From: Thermomicrobiaceae bacterium
GTDB taxonomy: Bacteria > Chloroflexota > Chloroflexia > Thermomicrobiales > Thermomicrobiaceae
Direction of reading: 5' to 3'
Assembly: GCA_025966355.1 (NCBI GenBank)
Contig: JAICWZ010000078.1
Coordinates: forward strand, 1 to 7,771
DNA: 7,771 nucleotides
Numbering within the stretch: the stretch's first letter is position 1; every line of letters begins with the position of its first letter. The notes beneath the pieces are model-generated. The model had not been told where the DNA came from. It worked only from the letters and a program-made list of their open reading frames with translations, and did no database searches. Positions 1 through 6,545 of the stretch are shown piece after piece. The translations under genes were made by a program, and so were the position numbers.

Positions 1-2498
1 GCCGGTGGGCTGGCGCTGCTTGGCGGTGGTGGCGCCTGGCTGAGCCGGTCGCTGGAGAAGACGGTTGCGCGGTCACAGCCCTCCGGCGCACTGGAGGACT
101 TCGCGGCGGCCGTTGCCGAGGCACTCGCCGCGACCGCGATGCCGGCGGCACCGGCCGACCCGACAAGCGCCAGGGCTCGTCGTCGCAGGCTCGCCGGTCC
201 ACCGGTTTGCGCTTGTAGCTGGCGGTTCGGCAGCCCGAGCGGCCGGCCGATGTGCACCCGCACCGTATGCGTCTCGGCGTTCTCGTACGGCTCGCCGATG
301 CGCCAGCGTGCGTAGACGGTGTCACGCTCAGACGCCCGTTGCAGCATCGCGACGTTGATCGGCTCGAATCCCGTGGCCGGTGGTGGACCGTAGGGTGAGA
401 GCGCCGGGTGGACATGCGAGACGCCCGACTCGATGTCGCCTTCGAGCGTCGGCGCGTAATAGTCGCGATGTTTGCGCACGAAGCGGGCGTAATCGGCCGC
501 TCCCTTGGGGTGTAGCGGATCGACGCAGACGACATCCCAGTTATTGGCGACCTTGTGCGGCAGCGCCGGATCGAGCCGGAGCGAGCGCCCGCGCATTTGA
601 TGCACCGAGGTGCTGGTGCTGGCGGTCGTCAGATCGAGCAGCACATTGATCCGCTTCGCATCCCAGCCCTCGCCGAGCAGACCACGTGTGCCGATCAGAC
701 AGGCCGAGCGCCCCTCTTCGAAATAGGCGGTCAGCAGCGGTACATAGTACCGCGGCCGCCACCAGCCATGCTCTGGACGGATCGTCACCAGGCCATCCCA
801 GCTTCCGGCAGCGTCATCGTCGGACGGCTGAAAGAGCGCGTCAGTCGCCAGCATCCCCCGCAACTCCGGCACCTGTTGCTCGATCCAGGGAAGCAGGCGG
901 CTGGCGGTCGCTCGGGAGCAGGCGACGGTGCGACCGGTGACGAGCAGTGGGTCGAGCTGGGCGACCGATGGGCTGGACGCCAGCTGATGGAGTAGGAGCG
1001 CGGCGCTGCCCGCTTGCGGGTCGAGCACGCCGCGCAGTTTGGCGAGCATATCGTTGCCCGCGCGCTCGTAGTCGCAGAGGATCAGTGCGCGCAGGTTCGC
1101 ACCGAGCGCCGCCTGCTCCGCATCGAGAATCGCGAGTGCGGCGACCGCCTTGCTGGCCGAGAGCGAGAGCACGCGATCGACCGGCGAGACGTAGGAGCGA
1201 ATGCCCTGTCGGGTCAGCGTATAGCCGAGCGACGGTAGTGCCGCACGAATCGTTTCCCAGGCAGATACATCGCGCGGATCGACGCGGTCGCGCAGGTAGC
1301 CCGTGCAATAGTCGTCGATGAGCGCCACCCAATCATCGGCGGTCGGTGGCTGGCGCTCGCGTTCGCCGATGCGCGCGCCCTCGGGCAGTTCGATCTGTTT
1401 CTGCCAGAAGAAGCGGAGCGCTGCCTGGGTCAGCGCCGGCTCATCGCGCTCAAAGCGCGCCCAGCTCAGTTGCGCGCCGTTGCGCCCCTTCCGGTCAACG
1501 ACGCGCGTGCGCAGCCAGTCGAGGAAGGGGCGCGAGGCGAAATCGACGTCCATCAGTTGCGTTAGCAGTTCTTCGAAACGTTCGTGCTGCGCGTCGATAA
1601 AGTCCAGTTCATGTGGTAGCGGCTGTGTTACGTAGACGAGTTCCTGGTACGGTGCCAGGTCGCCCTCTTTGACGACAGCCGGTGTCGGTACCTCAAAATC
1701 GGCTTTGCCGAAGATCTTCAGGTAGAGCGCCGCCTCACGCGCGTCCATATCCCCCGGTGGCGTCGCGGTGAGCCCGACGACGAGCGATGCGGGATCGAGT
1801 CGATCGATGATGGCGTGCAGCAGCGTGCCCCACATGCGGAGCAGGTGATGACACTCATCGAGTACCAGCGTCCAGGGGCCGGACGCGCTCATTTGCTCGA
1901 TGATGGCGCGACCGTTCGGATGCAAGAGGTCGAGCAGATCGTCCGTCTCTCCCTCGCGCAGCACCCGGCTGCGCAGCTGTCGCCGGTAGCCGCTCATGGC
2001 GTCTTGATACTGACGACTCCCGGCACGCGCCCTTGCCAGCTTGTCGATCTTGCGTTCGGCCTCTTCGAGGCTCAGGCCCTCTTCACGCTGCAACTCCTCG
2101 CGCCAGAGCACGTGCGCCTGCTCTTCCTGATCGGGGTCGTCGCGATCAACATTGCAGATCGCCTGATAGGTGAGCACGGTGAGTGGGGCGGCCAAGTCGG
2201 TCGATGGGCTGGCGTCGACCGTCGCCGGTTGAAAATCGCGCCACTGCCGCAACCATTGCGCCTGCACGGCCGTGTTCGGGCAGAGGACGAGCGTGGGGAA
2301 ACCACGGCGTCGCGCGATCTCCAGCCCGACCGCCGTCTTGCCGGCACCGGGCGGCATAACGAGATAGCAGCGGCGGTCATCGCGCGCGTCGTTGCCTTCG
2401 TAGGCATCAAGCGCCAGCGTTTGATAGCGGCGGAACGGCCAACGAAACGCGGCACGGGAAAAGCGCATCGAGAGATCGAGCGATGGCTGGGCACTCAC
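1..2498 (-). CDS. Large SF2 DEAD/DEAH-type helicase (partial, C-terminus off the window)
   Basis: ATP-dependent superfamily 2 helicase/translocase of the XPB/ResIII type. About 832 codons are visible and the frame is open at the left edge. Reading from the start: a Q-motif-like RRYQ at ~23-26, Walker A PPGAGKT at ~49-55, the Walker B box DECHH at ~214-218, TATPP at ~244-248, a second RecA domain opening near 446 with motif IV-like ALILCDYE at ~471-478, motif V (TRGLLGEGWD) at ~604-613, and motif VI (QMRGRSLR) at ~634-641. Insertions are large: a charged, probably helical stretch at ~120-205 between the early motifs and DECH, and about 185 residues between the RecA lobes. Residues ~774-795 are hydrophobic. 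No nuclease motif is visible. The start is GTG 2496-2498, preceded by GGGGAGG (2509-2515) with a 10-base spacer. It lies 48 bases after the exporter stop, so co-transcription is likely. The substrate (DNA or RNA) and role cannot be told. The final ~55 codons have odd composition and may not be the true reading (see findings). Confidence 0.87.
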   Translation of the reverse strand, partial: MSAQPSLDLSMRFSRAAFRWPFRRYQTLALDAYEGNDARDDRRCYLVMPPGAGKTAVGLEIARRRGFPTLVLCPNTAVQAQWLRQWRDFQPATVDASPSTDLAAPLTVLTYQAICNVDRDDPDQEEQAHVLWREELQREEGLSLEEAERKIDKLARARAGSRQYQDAMSGYRRQLRSRVLREGETDDLLDLLHPNGRAIIEQMSASGPWTLVLDECHHLLRMWGTLLHAIIDRLDPASLVVGLTATPPGDMDAREAALYLKIFGKADFEVPTPAVVKEGDLAPYQELVYVTQPLPHELDFIDAQHERFEELLTQLMDVDFASRPFLDWLRTRVVDRKGRNGAQLSWARFERDEPALTQAALRFFWQKQIELPEGARIGERERQPPTADDWVALIDDYCTGYLRDRVDPRDVSAWETIRAALPSLGYTLTRQGIRSYVSPVDRVLSLSASKAVAALAILDAEQAALGANLRALILCDYERAGNDMLAKLRGVLDPQAGSAALLLHQLASSPSVAQLDPLLVTGRTVACSRATASRLLPWIEQQVPELRGMLATDALFQPSDDDAAGSWDGLVTIRPEHGWWRPRYYVPLLTAYFEEGRSACLIGTRGLLGEGWDAKRINVLLDLTTASTSTSVHQMRGRSLRLDPALPHKVANNWDVVCVDPLHPKGAADYARFVRKHRDYYAPTLEGDIESGVSHVHPALSPYGPPPATGFEPINVAMLQRASERDTVYARWRIGEPYENAETHTVRVHIGRPLGLPNRQLQAQTGGPASLRRRALALVGSAGAAGIAVAASASATAAAKSSSAPEGCDRATVFSSDRLSQAPPPPSSASPP

Positions 2499-2508
2499 GC
2501 GCGGGTTG

Positions 2509-2515
2509 CCTCCCC
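2509..2515 (-). promoter_or_regulatory. Ribosome binding site fixing the helicase GTG start
   Basis: On the minus strand GGGGAGG lies 10 bases before GTG 2496-2498, inside the 48-base gap after the exporter stop codon. The next in-frame ATG, ten codons further in, has no comparable Shine-Dalgarno, so the GTG is preferred. It also keeps the short N-terminal segment ahead of the Q-motif-like RRYQ. Confidence 0.6.
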
Positions 2516-2546
2516 GGTCACGGCGACCGGTGGGCCGCGACCAACG

Positions 2547-3857
2547 CTAATCGGAAAAGGCCGGAACGATCTCCGGTTCTTCGCGCCGCCGGATGTGCGG
2601 GCTGAACAGAGTGATCCCACCGATGATGAGCGCCAGCATGATGGCCGCCACCCCCACCGTGACCGGCGCGCCGATATGATCGACCAGTTCGCCCATCGGC
2701 ACGAGCGCCAGCGGCATCAACGACCAGGTCATCATATAGATACTCACGACCCGGCCGTAGTACTCGCGATCGGTTTCAAGCATAACGAGAATGCGATTGA
2801 TCGTGAAATAGCCGTCGGTCATGAAACCGACGATGACTAAGAAGAAGAGTGCGGCGTAGATCGAGTTCGAAAAGGCGAAGGCTGTCAGGCTCAAACCGAC
2901 CGAAATACCGGCGCCGAGCTGGATCTTCCGCTTATTCGGCGATTCCGAGGCGAAGACCGCTGCCAGCGAGCCGAAGACGGCACCCAACCCGACGGCGGTG
3001 TACATCAAACCGAGCGCGGTCGGGCCGACATGCAGTACATCGATCTGGAAAACGGGCAACAGCTGCTGGTACGGGCCGCCGAGCAGCACCATGACGAAGG
3101 CCATACCGATCAACAGGAGCAGTGAATTGCGCGCCGTGAGATAGCGGATGCCGGCGGCCATGTCGCCGGCCATACTGCGCGCGCGCCGGACGGCCGGTTT
3201 CGGCGACGGCAGCCGCATCAACATCAGCGCCGAGAGGAGGTAGAAAACAGCGATCATATAGAAGGCGATGGTCGGACTGAAGGCGATCAGTATGCCGCCG
3301 ATCGACGGCGCGATGACGCGATTCAGATTGCGGCCGGTCGAATCGAGTGCCAGCGCGTTCGGGAAGCGCTCCTCATCAACCAGATCGCCGATGTAGGCGG
3401 TGCGCGTCGGCATGGCGAACGGAAAGATGATCCCCTGAAAGACACCGATGACGATGAGATGCCAGATCTGGATGACACCGAGCTGTACCAAAATGGCGTT
3501 GGCCAGCGCCAGCGTCATTAAGCAGAACTGCGATGAGATGAGGAGCTTCCGTTTATCGAAGCGGTCTGCCGCCGCACCTCCCACCGGCGCCAGCAGCAGT
3601 TGCGGCAAACCACGACCGAGCGCGACCAGCCCGAGGGCGAGTCCGGAACCGGAGATGTGATAGGCGAGCCATGAGCGGTCGATGATATTCATCTGCATGG
3701 CGCCCATCGAGAGGAGCATGCCGAACCAGAGCATACGGAAGTTCGGCATTTCGAGCGCGCTAAAATGATGAAGCTGCCCACGAAGTCGACCGCCGGTCGT
3801 CAGTTCCGCGTCGACGGTGCCGACCCGGCGTCTGGATCGCCGTGAGAACATACCCAT
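2547..3857 (-). CDS. MFS transporter, likely small-molecule exporter
   Basis: A 436-residue inner-membrane major facilitator superfamily protein, a normal length for a 12-helix transporter. After a basic N-terminal tail of ~35 residues the first helix starts around FRMLWFGMLLS (~40-50). The MFS signature loop between helices 2 and 3 is GGAAADRFDKRK (~93-104). A basic central loop (PSPKPAVRRARS, near residue 220) separates the two halves, and the C-terminus is charged (IRRREEPE). Overall it resembles the EntS/MFS_3 group of drug, siderophore and secretion-type exporters, which are usually proton-driven; that is family knowledge, and the substrate is unknown. It diverges from a marR gene across 119 bases, the classic layout for a repressor controlling an efflux pump. 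The helicase follows 48 bases downstream. The start is ATG 3855-3857, with a purine-rich GGGAGAGGG about 14 bases upstream, rather far. A start at the ATG six bases further in, or at Met37, is possible but has no better ribosome site. Confidence 0.9.
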   Translation of the reverse strand: MGMFSRRSRRRVGTVDAELTTGGRLRGQLHHFSALEMPNFRMLWFGMLLSMGAMQMNIIDRSWLAYHISGSGLALGLVALGRGLPQLLLAPVGGAAADRFDKRKLLISSQFCLMTLALANAILVQLGVIQIWHLIVIGVFQGIIFPFAMPTRTAYIGDLVDEERFPNALALDSTGRNLNRVIAPSIGGILIAFSPTIAFYMIAVFYLLSALMLMRLPSPKPAVRRARSMAGDMAAGIRYLTARNSLLLLIGMAFVMVLLGGPYQQLLPVFQIDVLHVGPTALGLMYTAVGLGAVFGSLAAVFASESPNKRKIQLGAGISVGLSLTAFAFSNSIYAALFFLVIVGFMTDGYFTINRILVMLETDREYYGRVVSIYMMTWSLMPLALVPMGELVDHIGAPVTVGVAAIMLALIIGGITLFSPHIRRREEPEIVPAFSD

Positions 3858-3902
3858 GCTGCCGCTTTGTGCCCTCTCCCAATCATTCCCAGGTTCAGAG
3901 TC

Positions 3903-3931
3903 ACTATCCTACAGCATGATGCAATAGTTAA
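3903..3931 (-). promoter_or_regulatory. Candidate promoter of the MFS-helicase transcript
   Basis: On the minus strand TTAACT (3926-3931) and GATAGT (3903-3908) are separated by 17 bases, each matching the sigma-70 consensus at four of six positions. Transcription would start near 3896, about 40 bases before the exporter ATG. The spacer holds GCATGATGC (3914-3922), a near-palindrome symmetric around its middle base. ACTAT (3903-3907) is mirrored by ATAGT (3924-3928), and TGCAA (3920-3924) by TTGCA (3938-3942). These could be repressor contacts for the divergent MarR protein; this rests on position and weak symmetry only. Confidence 0.3.
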
Positions 3932-3964
3932 GGGGCTTTGCAGTATTTGATTCGGTCTGATGAG

Positions 3965-3970
3965 TACAAT
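3965..3970 (+). promoter_or_regulatory. -10 element for marR, suggesting a leaderless transcript
   Basis: TACAAT matches the TATAAT consensus at five of six positions and ends seven bases before ATG 3977-3979, so transcription would begin at or next to the start codon. The only purine-rich run before this ATG is AGGGG (3971-3975), one base from it, too close to act as a Shine-Dalgarno. No good -35 is visible at the usual distance; TTTGCA (3937-3942) is too far. Confidence 0.4.
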
Positions 3971-3976
3971 AGGGGC

Positions 3977-4444
3977 ATGAACGAATTACCCGACAGCCTG
4001 ATGCGCGAGACAGTCACGCTCTACGCGCGAGCGGCCCGCATGCTCGACCCGATGCGCTTGCAGGTCTGGGAAGAGCTGGGGATCAATTTCCCCCAATTGC
4101 GCATCCTCTTCCGCGTCCGCTCCCATCCGGGCATCGACCTGCGTACGCTGGCCGAGCAGATCGGCATCAGCGCCTCTGGTGCCAGCCAGCAGGTCGACAA
4201 GCTCGTCGCCCGCGGCTTCCTCATGCGCCAGGACGATCCGGACGACCGCCGAAGGCTCAGTCTGGAGTTGACCGAACGCGGCCAGCAGGCGACCGGCGAA
4301 ATCTCGCGTGCGACCCGTAGCTTCATCGAATCGGCGCTCTCCGTCCTCACCCCCGACGAACTGGCCGACTTCCACCGGCTGCTGGGGCGCGTGCTCGCGT
4401 CAGCGATGCCTCTCCGTTCCGCCGCGGAAGGACACGAGCGTTGA
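3977..4444 (+). CDS. MarR-family transcriptional regulator
   Basis: A 155-residue cytoplasmic winged-helix regulator, the usual size for MarR proteins, which bind palindromic DNA as dimers and release it on binding a small ligand. N-terminal dimerisation helices span ~1-50. The helix-turn-helix is ~53-80, with IDLRTLAEQIGISASGAS leading into the recognition helix (QQVDKLVARG). The wing carries the family hallmark DPDDRRRLSLELTERG at ~87-102. The C-terminal helices (~105-145, including LTPDELADFHRLL) complete the dimer interface. It diverges from the exporter gene, so it most likely represses the exporter and itself; target and ligand are not known. Start choice: ATG at 3977 gives the normal N-terminus. 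The frame stays open upstream, and TTG 3938 would add 13 residues (MQYLIRSDEYNRG) with AGGGG two bases before it, which I find less likely. The stop is followed at once by a long palindrome. Confidence 0.9.
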   Translation: MNELPDSLMRETVTLYARAARMLDPMRLQVWEELGINFPQLRILFRVRSHPGIDLRTLAEQIGISASGASQQVDKLVARGFLMRQDDPDDRRRLSLELTERGQQATGEISRATRSFIESALSVLTPDELADFHRLLGRVLASAMPLRSAAEGHER

Positions 4445-4524
4445 CTCTCGCAGAGGCGCAGAGGCGCAGAGCACGCAGAGATTTTTATCTTAAGAACTCT
4501 GCACTCTCTGCGCCTCCGCGAGAG
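4445..4524. repeat. CGCAGAG-type intergenic palindrome, possible bidirectional terminator
   Basis: The left arm CTCTCGCAGAGGCGCAGAG (4445-4463) pairs with 4506-4524 across 19 bases with one mismatch. An inner stem, GCAGAG (4475-4480) with CTCTGC (4497-4502), closes a 16-base A/T-rich loop (4481-4496). The left half holds four CGCAGAG units, starting at 4449, 4457, 4465 and 4474. It begins at the first base after the marR stop and ends 29 bases before the peptidase stop, so it sits exactly between two convergent genes. It could fold in either transcript and act as a terminator or RNA-protecting stem, although the T-run is in the loop rather than after the stem. From memory, closely similar CGCAGAGGCGCAGAG palindromes are dispersed in intergenic DNA of many environmental bacteria; copy number here cannot be seen. 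Confidence 0.75.
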
Positions 4525-4553
4525 AAACGGTTCTCGTTCGCCAATTGCTCGCT

Positions 4554-6332
4554 CTACTGAATCCGCTCGGCAATTCTCCGCTCGGCCTGGCGCAGGGACC
4601 AGACGACGCGGTTCTGGCCGCGGGTCAGGTGCGTGCGCAGGACGTAGTAGCGATCGCTGCCGGTTTCCACATCGGCAAGCTCGGTTGCCGGGGCGATATC
4701 AGGCAGCGGTGGAATCGAGCGGGCCGGGTCCTGCCGGAAACGGCCATCCTGACTGTAGCTGACCGCGACGAGCGAACGCGCCAGTAGGCGTTGCGAGGCG
4801 TTGATCTGCCGTACGGCCGGATCATCGACTTCGCGGTCCATCAGCGAATCAGCCTCGGTATAAAAGCGATCGAGCGTCGCGTTCAGGTCGTTAGCCGCGC
4901 GCAGGGCGGGGCCGAAGTCGAACGCGCTGCCGGCTGCTTCCTGGTACCGCTTGAGATCGTTCGTGATCTGCGCGACCGCCGCGCGATAATCGAGCGGATA
5001 GACCGGCGCATTGAGCGTGCGGATGAGCGCGACGGCGTAGACTTTCATGTCGCGCAAGAGATTGTCGCGATCGGCGATCTGCATCGTGTCGTCTTCGGTA
5101 TGCCAGGCGATATTGCCGCCGGCGCCGCCGACGGCGTAGTAGCCCTTCTCCTTCACCAGATCTTCCGGCATCGTTGACGAGAGCATGAAGAAAGTGCTGA
5201 TGCCGAGGTTGTTGAACGAGCAGTCACCTGCGCGCAGCGGGCGGCCACCGGTCGCCTCCTGACCGGTGACATCCTTTACCGAGGCTTTGACGATCCCTTC
5301 GGCCTCGGCCATGAAGAAGACGTTGTGATAGACGGTCGCCCAGCGGCAACCAGGCGAATCGCAATTGACGTGCGCGACGCAGTTCGCCGTCAGATCCTGC
5401 GCGAAGGTATCGGCGTACCAGGTGGAACCGGCGTAGCGGCCGTGCGAGTGGCCCGACCACCAGGCGACGCGGAGCGTGCGCGCCAGCCGGTCGCGATGCT
5501 TGTGGAAGACGCGCGCCAGTTCAAGCAGCGTGGCGTCGCCGGTGGCGTTGTCGCCGATTCCCTCAAACCACGAATCGAGATGCCCGTGGAAGAGCACGAA
5601 TTCATCGGCCGCCTGGTTGCCCGCGATTTCGGCGACGATGACCGGAATCGGCCGCCAGCCCGTATCGACTTTATTGGAGACCGCGATCGTGACCGGCCCT
5701 TCCTGCAGCGCCGCCTTCAGCGCCTCGCCATCCGGCTTGTTGATACCGAAGACCGGCACCGGCGGCGTGCGCCCGAGTTGGTTGAGATCGGGCGAACCCC
5801 ACGACGTCGTCGTGATCCCCTCGTGAATGCGCTGCCCCGGATTGATGAAGACCGCGCCGACCGCGCCGCTGCCAGCCAGGTCGATACCGCGTGCCGCGAT
5901 GCCGAGTCCCTCGGTCATGACGATCTTGCCGCGCAGATCCTGATGCGAGACGGTGCGACCGGCGCCGAAGAGATCGTTGATCCCGCTCGCCTGACTCCCC
6001 TGAACGTAGACGAGTTCGGCGGTGATCTCCTCACCATCGGTCGAGGGAGAGAATGATGACGTCTTGACGGTGTACGAGCGACCGTTCGGTCCGACTGTGC
6101 GCAACGTTGCCGGACCCGGCAGGCTGATCAGGCAGACCGGCTTGTGCACCTGATAGGGCACGCCCCAGCCGGAGAGCTTCTCGGTGATGTAGCGCACCGC
6201 TTCTTGCTCTTCGGTGCTTCCCGAGAGCCGATTGATGTGGCTGAAGCGCTCGACCAGCGCCCACGGTTCGTCAAGCGATATATCGTCAACAATAACGCGC
6301 TCGGTATCCTCATCGCGCCAGTTCGTAACCAT
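4554..6332 (-). CDS. M28-family zinc peptidase homologue with altered active site
   Basis: A 592-residue protein of the M28 aminopeptidase/carboxypeptidase fold. Canonical members use two zinc ions to remove residues from peptide ends. No signal peptide is seen (MVTNWRDEDTERV), so it is probably cytoplasmic. Residues ~25-65 resemble the M28 N-terminal helices; a PA-like insertion lies at ~105-220 (DLRGKIVMTEG, GAVGAVFIN). Metal-ligand candidates: His251 and Asp253 in GHLDSW, Asp261 in GDNATGD, Asp325 in NCDSPG, and His411 in WHTEDDT. Where classical M28 enzymes have the catalytic Glu-Glu in a GEE motif after the strand, this one reads WWSGHSHGRYAGS (291-303), giving His295-Ser296. The C-terminal ~150 residues form a helical extension without a recognised domain. 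The ATG start has GGAAAGGA (6339-6346) six bases upstream, a strong site. Its own promoter region lies in the preceding 213-base gap. It may have unusual metal use, a different substrate or no peptidase activity. Confidence 0.88.
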   Translation of the reverse strand: MVTNWRDEDTERVIVDDISLDEPWALVERFSHINRLSGSTEEQEAVRYITEKLSGWGVPYQVHKPVCLISLPGPATLRTVGPNGRSYTVKTSSFSPSTDGEEITAELVYVQGSQASGINDLFGAGRTVSHQDLRGKIVMTEGLGIAARGIDLAGSGAVGAVFINPGQRIHEGITTTSWGSPDLNQLGRTPPVPVFGINKPDGEALKAALQEGPVTIAVSNKVDTGWRPIPVIVAEIAGNQAADEFVLFHGHLDSWFEGIGDNATGDATLLELARVFHKHRDRLARTLRVAWWSGHSHGRYAGSTWYADTFAQDLTANCVAHVNCDSPGCRWATVYHNVFFMAEAEGIVKASVKDVTGQEATGGRPLRAGDCSFNNLGISTFFMLSSTMPEDLVKEKGYYAVGGAGGNIAWHTEDDTMQIADRDNLLRDMKVYAVALIRTLNAPVYPLDYRAAVAQITNDLKRYQEAAGSAFDFGPALRAANDLNATLDRFYTEADSLMDREVDDPAVRQINASQRLLARSLVAVSYSQDGRFRQDPARSIPPLPDIAPATELADVETGSDRYYVLRTHLTRGQNRVVWSLRQAERRIAERIQ

Positions 6333-6360
6333 CTCTCATCCTTTCCCGAGTGTAGTCGCG

Positions 6361-6376
6361 GATGTCGATCGACATC
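6361..6376. promoter_or_regulatory. Perfect 16-base palindrome upstream of the peptidase gene
   Basis: GATGTCGATCGACATC reads identically on both strands. It ends 28 bases before the peptidase ATG and 14 bases before its Shine-Dalgarno, within the predicted 5' untranslated region. Symmetry of this length and position suits an operator for a dimeric repressor, or an RNA stem next to the ribosome site. No adjacent gene encodes an obvious partner; the only regulator in the window is the MarR protein about 1.9 kb away. Confidence 0.5.
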
Positions 6377-6380
6377 ACAC

Positions 6381-6418
6381 GCCGCTCCGGCACCCCCATC
6401 CCATAACGACCGGAGGGC
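6381..6418 (-). other. Stem-loop in the peptidase 5' leader
   Basis: CTCCGG (6385-6390) pairs with CCGGAG (6410-6415) around a 19-base loop. Past a one-base bulge at 6384 the stem continues with GCC (6381-6383) against GGC (6416-6418). It lies just upstream of the 16-base palindrome and would be part of the peptidase leader RNA if transcription starts near 6448. I do not recognise a riboswitch class; it may only be chance GC-rich pairing. Confidence 0.3.
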
Positions 6419-6454
6419 GTGGATCGGTTCATCCCCATTCAGTTTGCATGCAGA

Positions 6455-6482
6455 ACTATAGCGCATCGCCGCAGCGTGTCGA
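6455..6482 (-). promoter_or_regulatory. Sigma-70-type promoter candidate for the peptidase gene
   Basis: On the minus strand TCGACA (6477-6482, five of six matches to TTGACA) and TATAGT (6455-6460, five of six to TATAAT) are 16 bases apart. The start would fall near 6448, next to the 8-base palindrome TGCATGCA (6445-6452), leaving a leader of about 115 bases. This is the best promoter match in the window, and it implies that the peptidase can be transcribed independently of the oxidoreductase upstream. Confidence 0.5.
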
Positions 6483-6545
6483 GATGCCGTAAACCCGACG
6501 CGCATTCGGCGATGACTCAATCACACGTTCGTGGGGAATTGTCGC

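Noticed and set aside
1815..2840. A 341-codon open frame on the plus strand
   Set aside because: It lies opposite the helicase and crosses into the exporter C-terminus. Its product is Arg/His-rich with no recognisable motif, while both minus-strand genes show clear family motifs. It is an antisense shadow of high-GC coding DNA.
3986..4375. Minus-strand open frames inside marR
   Set aside because: They mirror the MarR coding sequence, including the helix-turn-helix and wing codons on the other strand, and have no ribosome site or recognisable domain.
4445..4524. CRISPR-like tandem repeats
   Set aside because: The CGCAGAG units are 7-9 bases long, with no spacers and within a palindrome, so this is a stem-forming intergenic element and not a CRISPR array.
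5325..6056. A 243-codon plus-strand open frame
   Set aside because: It lies wholly opposite the M28 homologue and has a shadow-like Arg/Asp composition with no motif.
6499..6545. Terminator after the FGD-like gene
   Set aside because: Only a 4-base stem (CACG/CGTG around 6524-6533) without a T-run is present, so I cannot support an intrinsic terminator.
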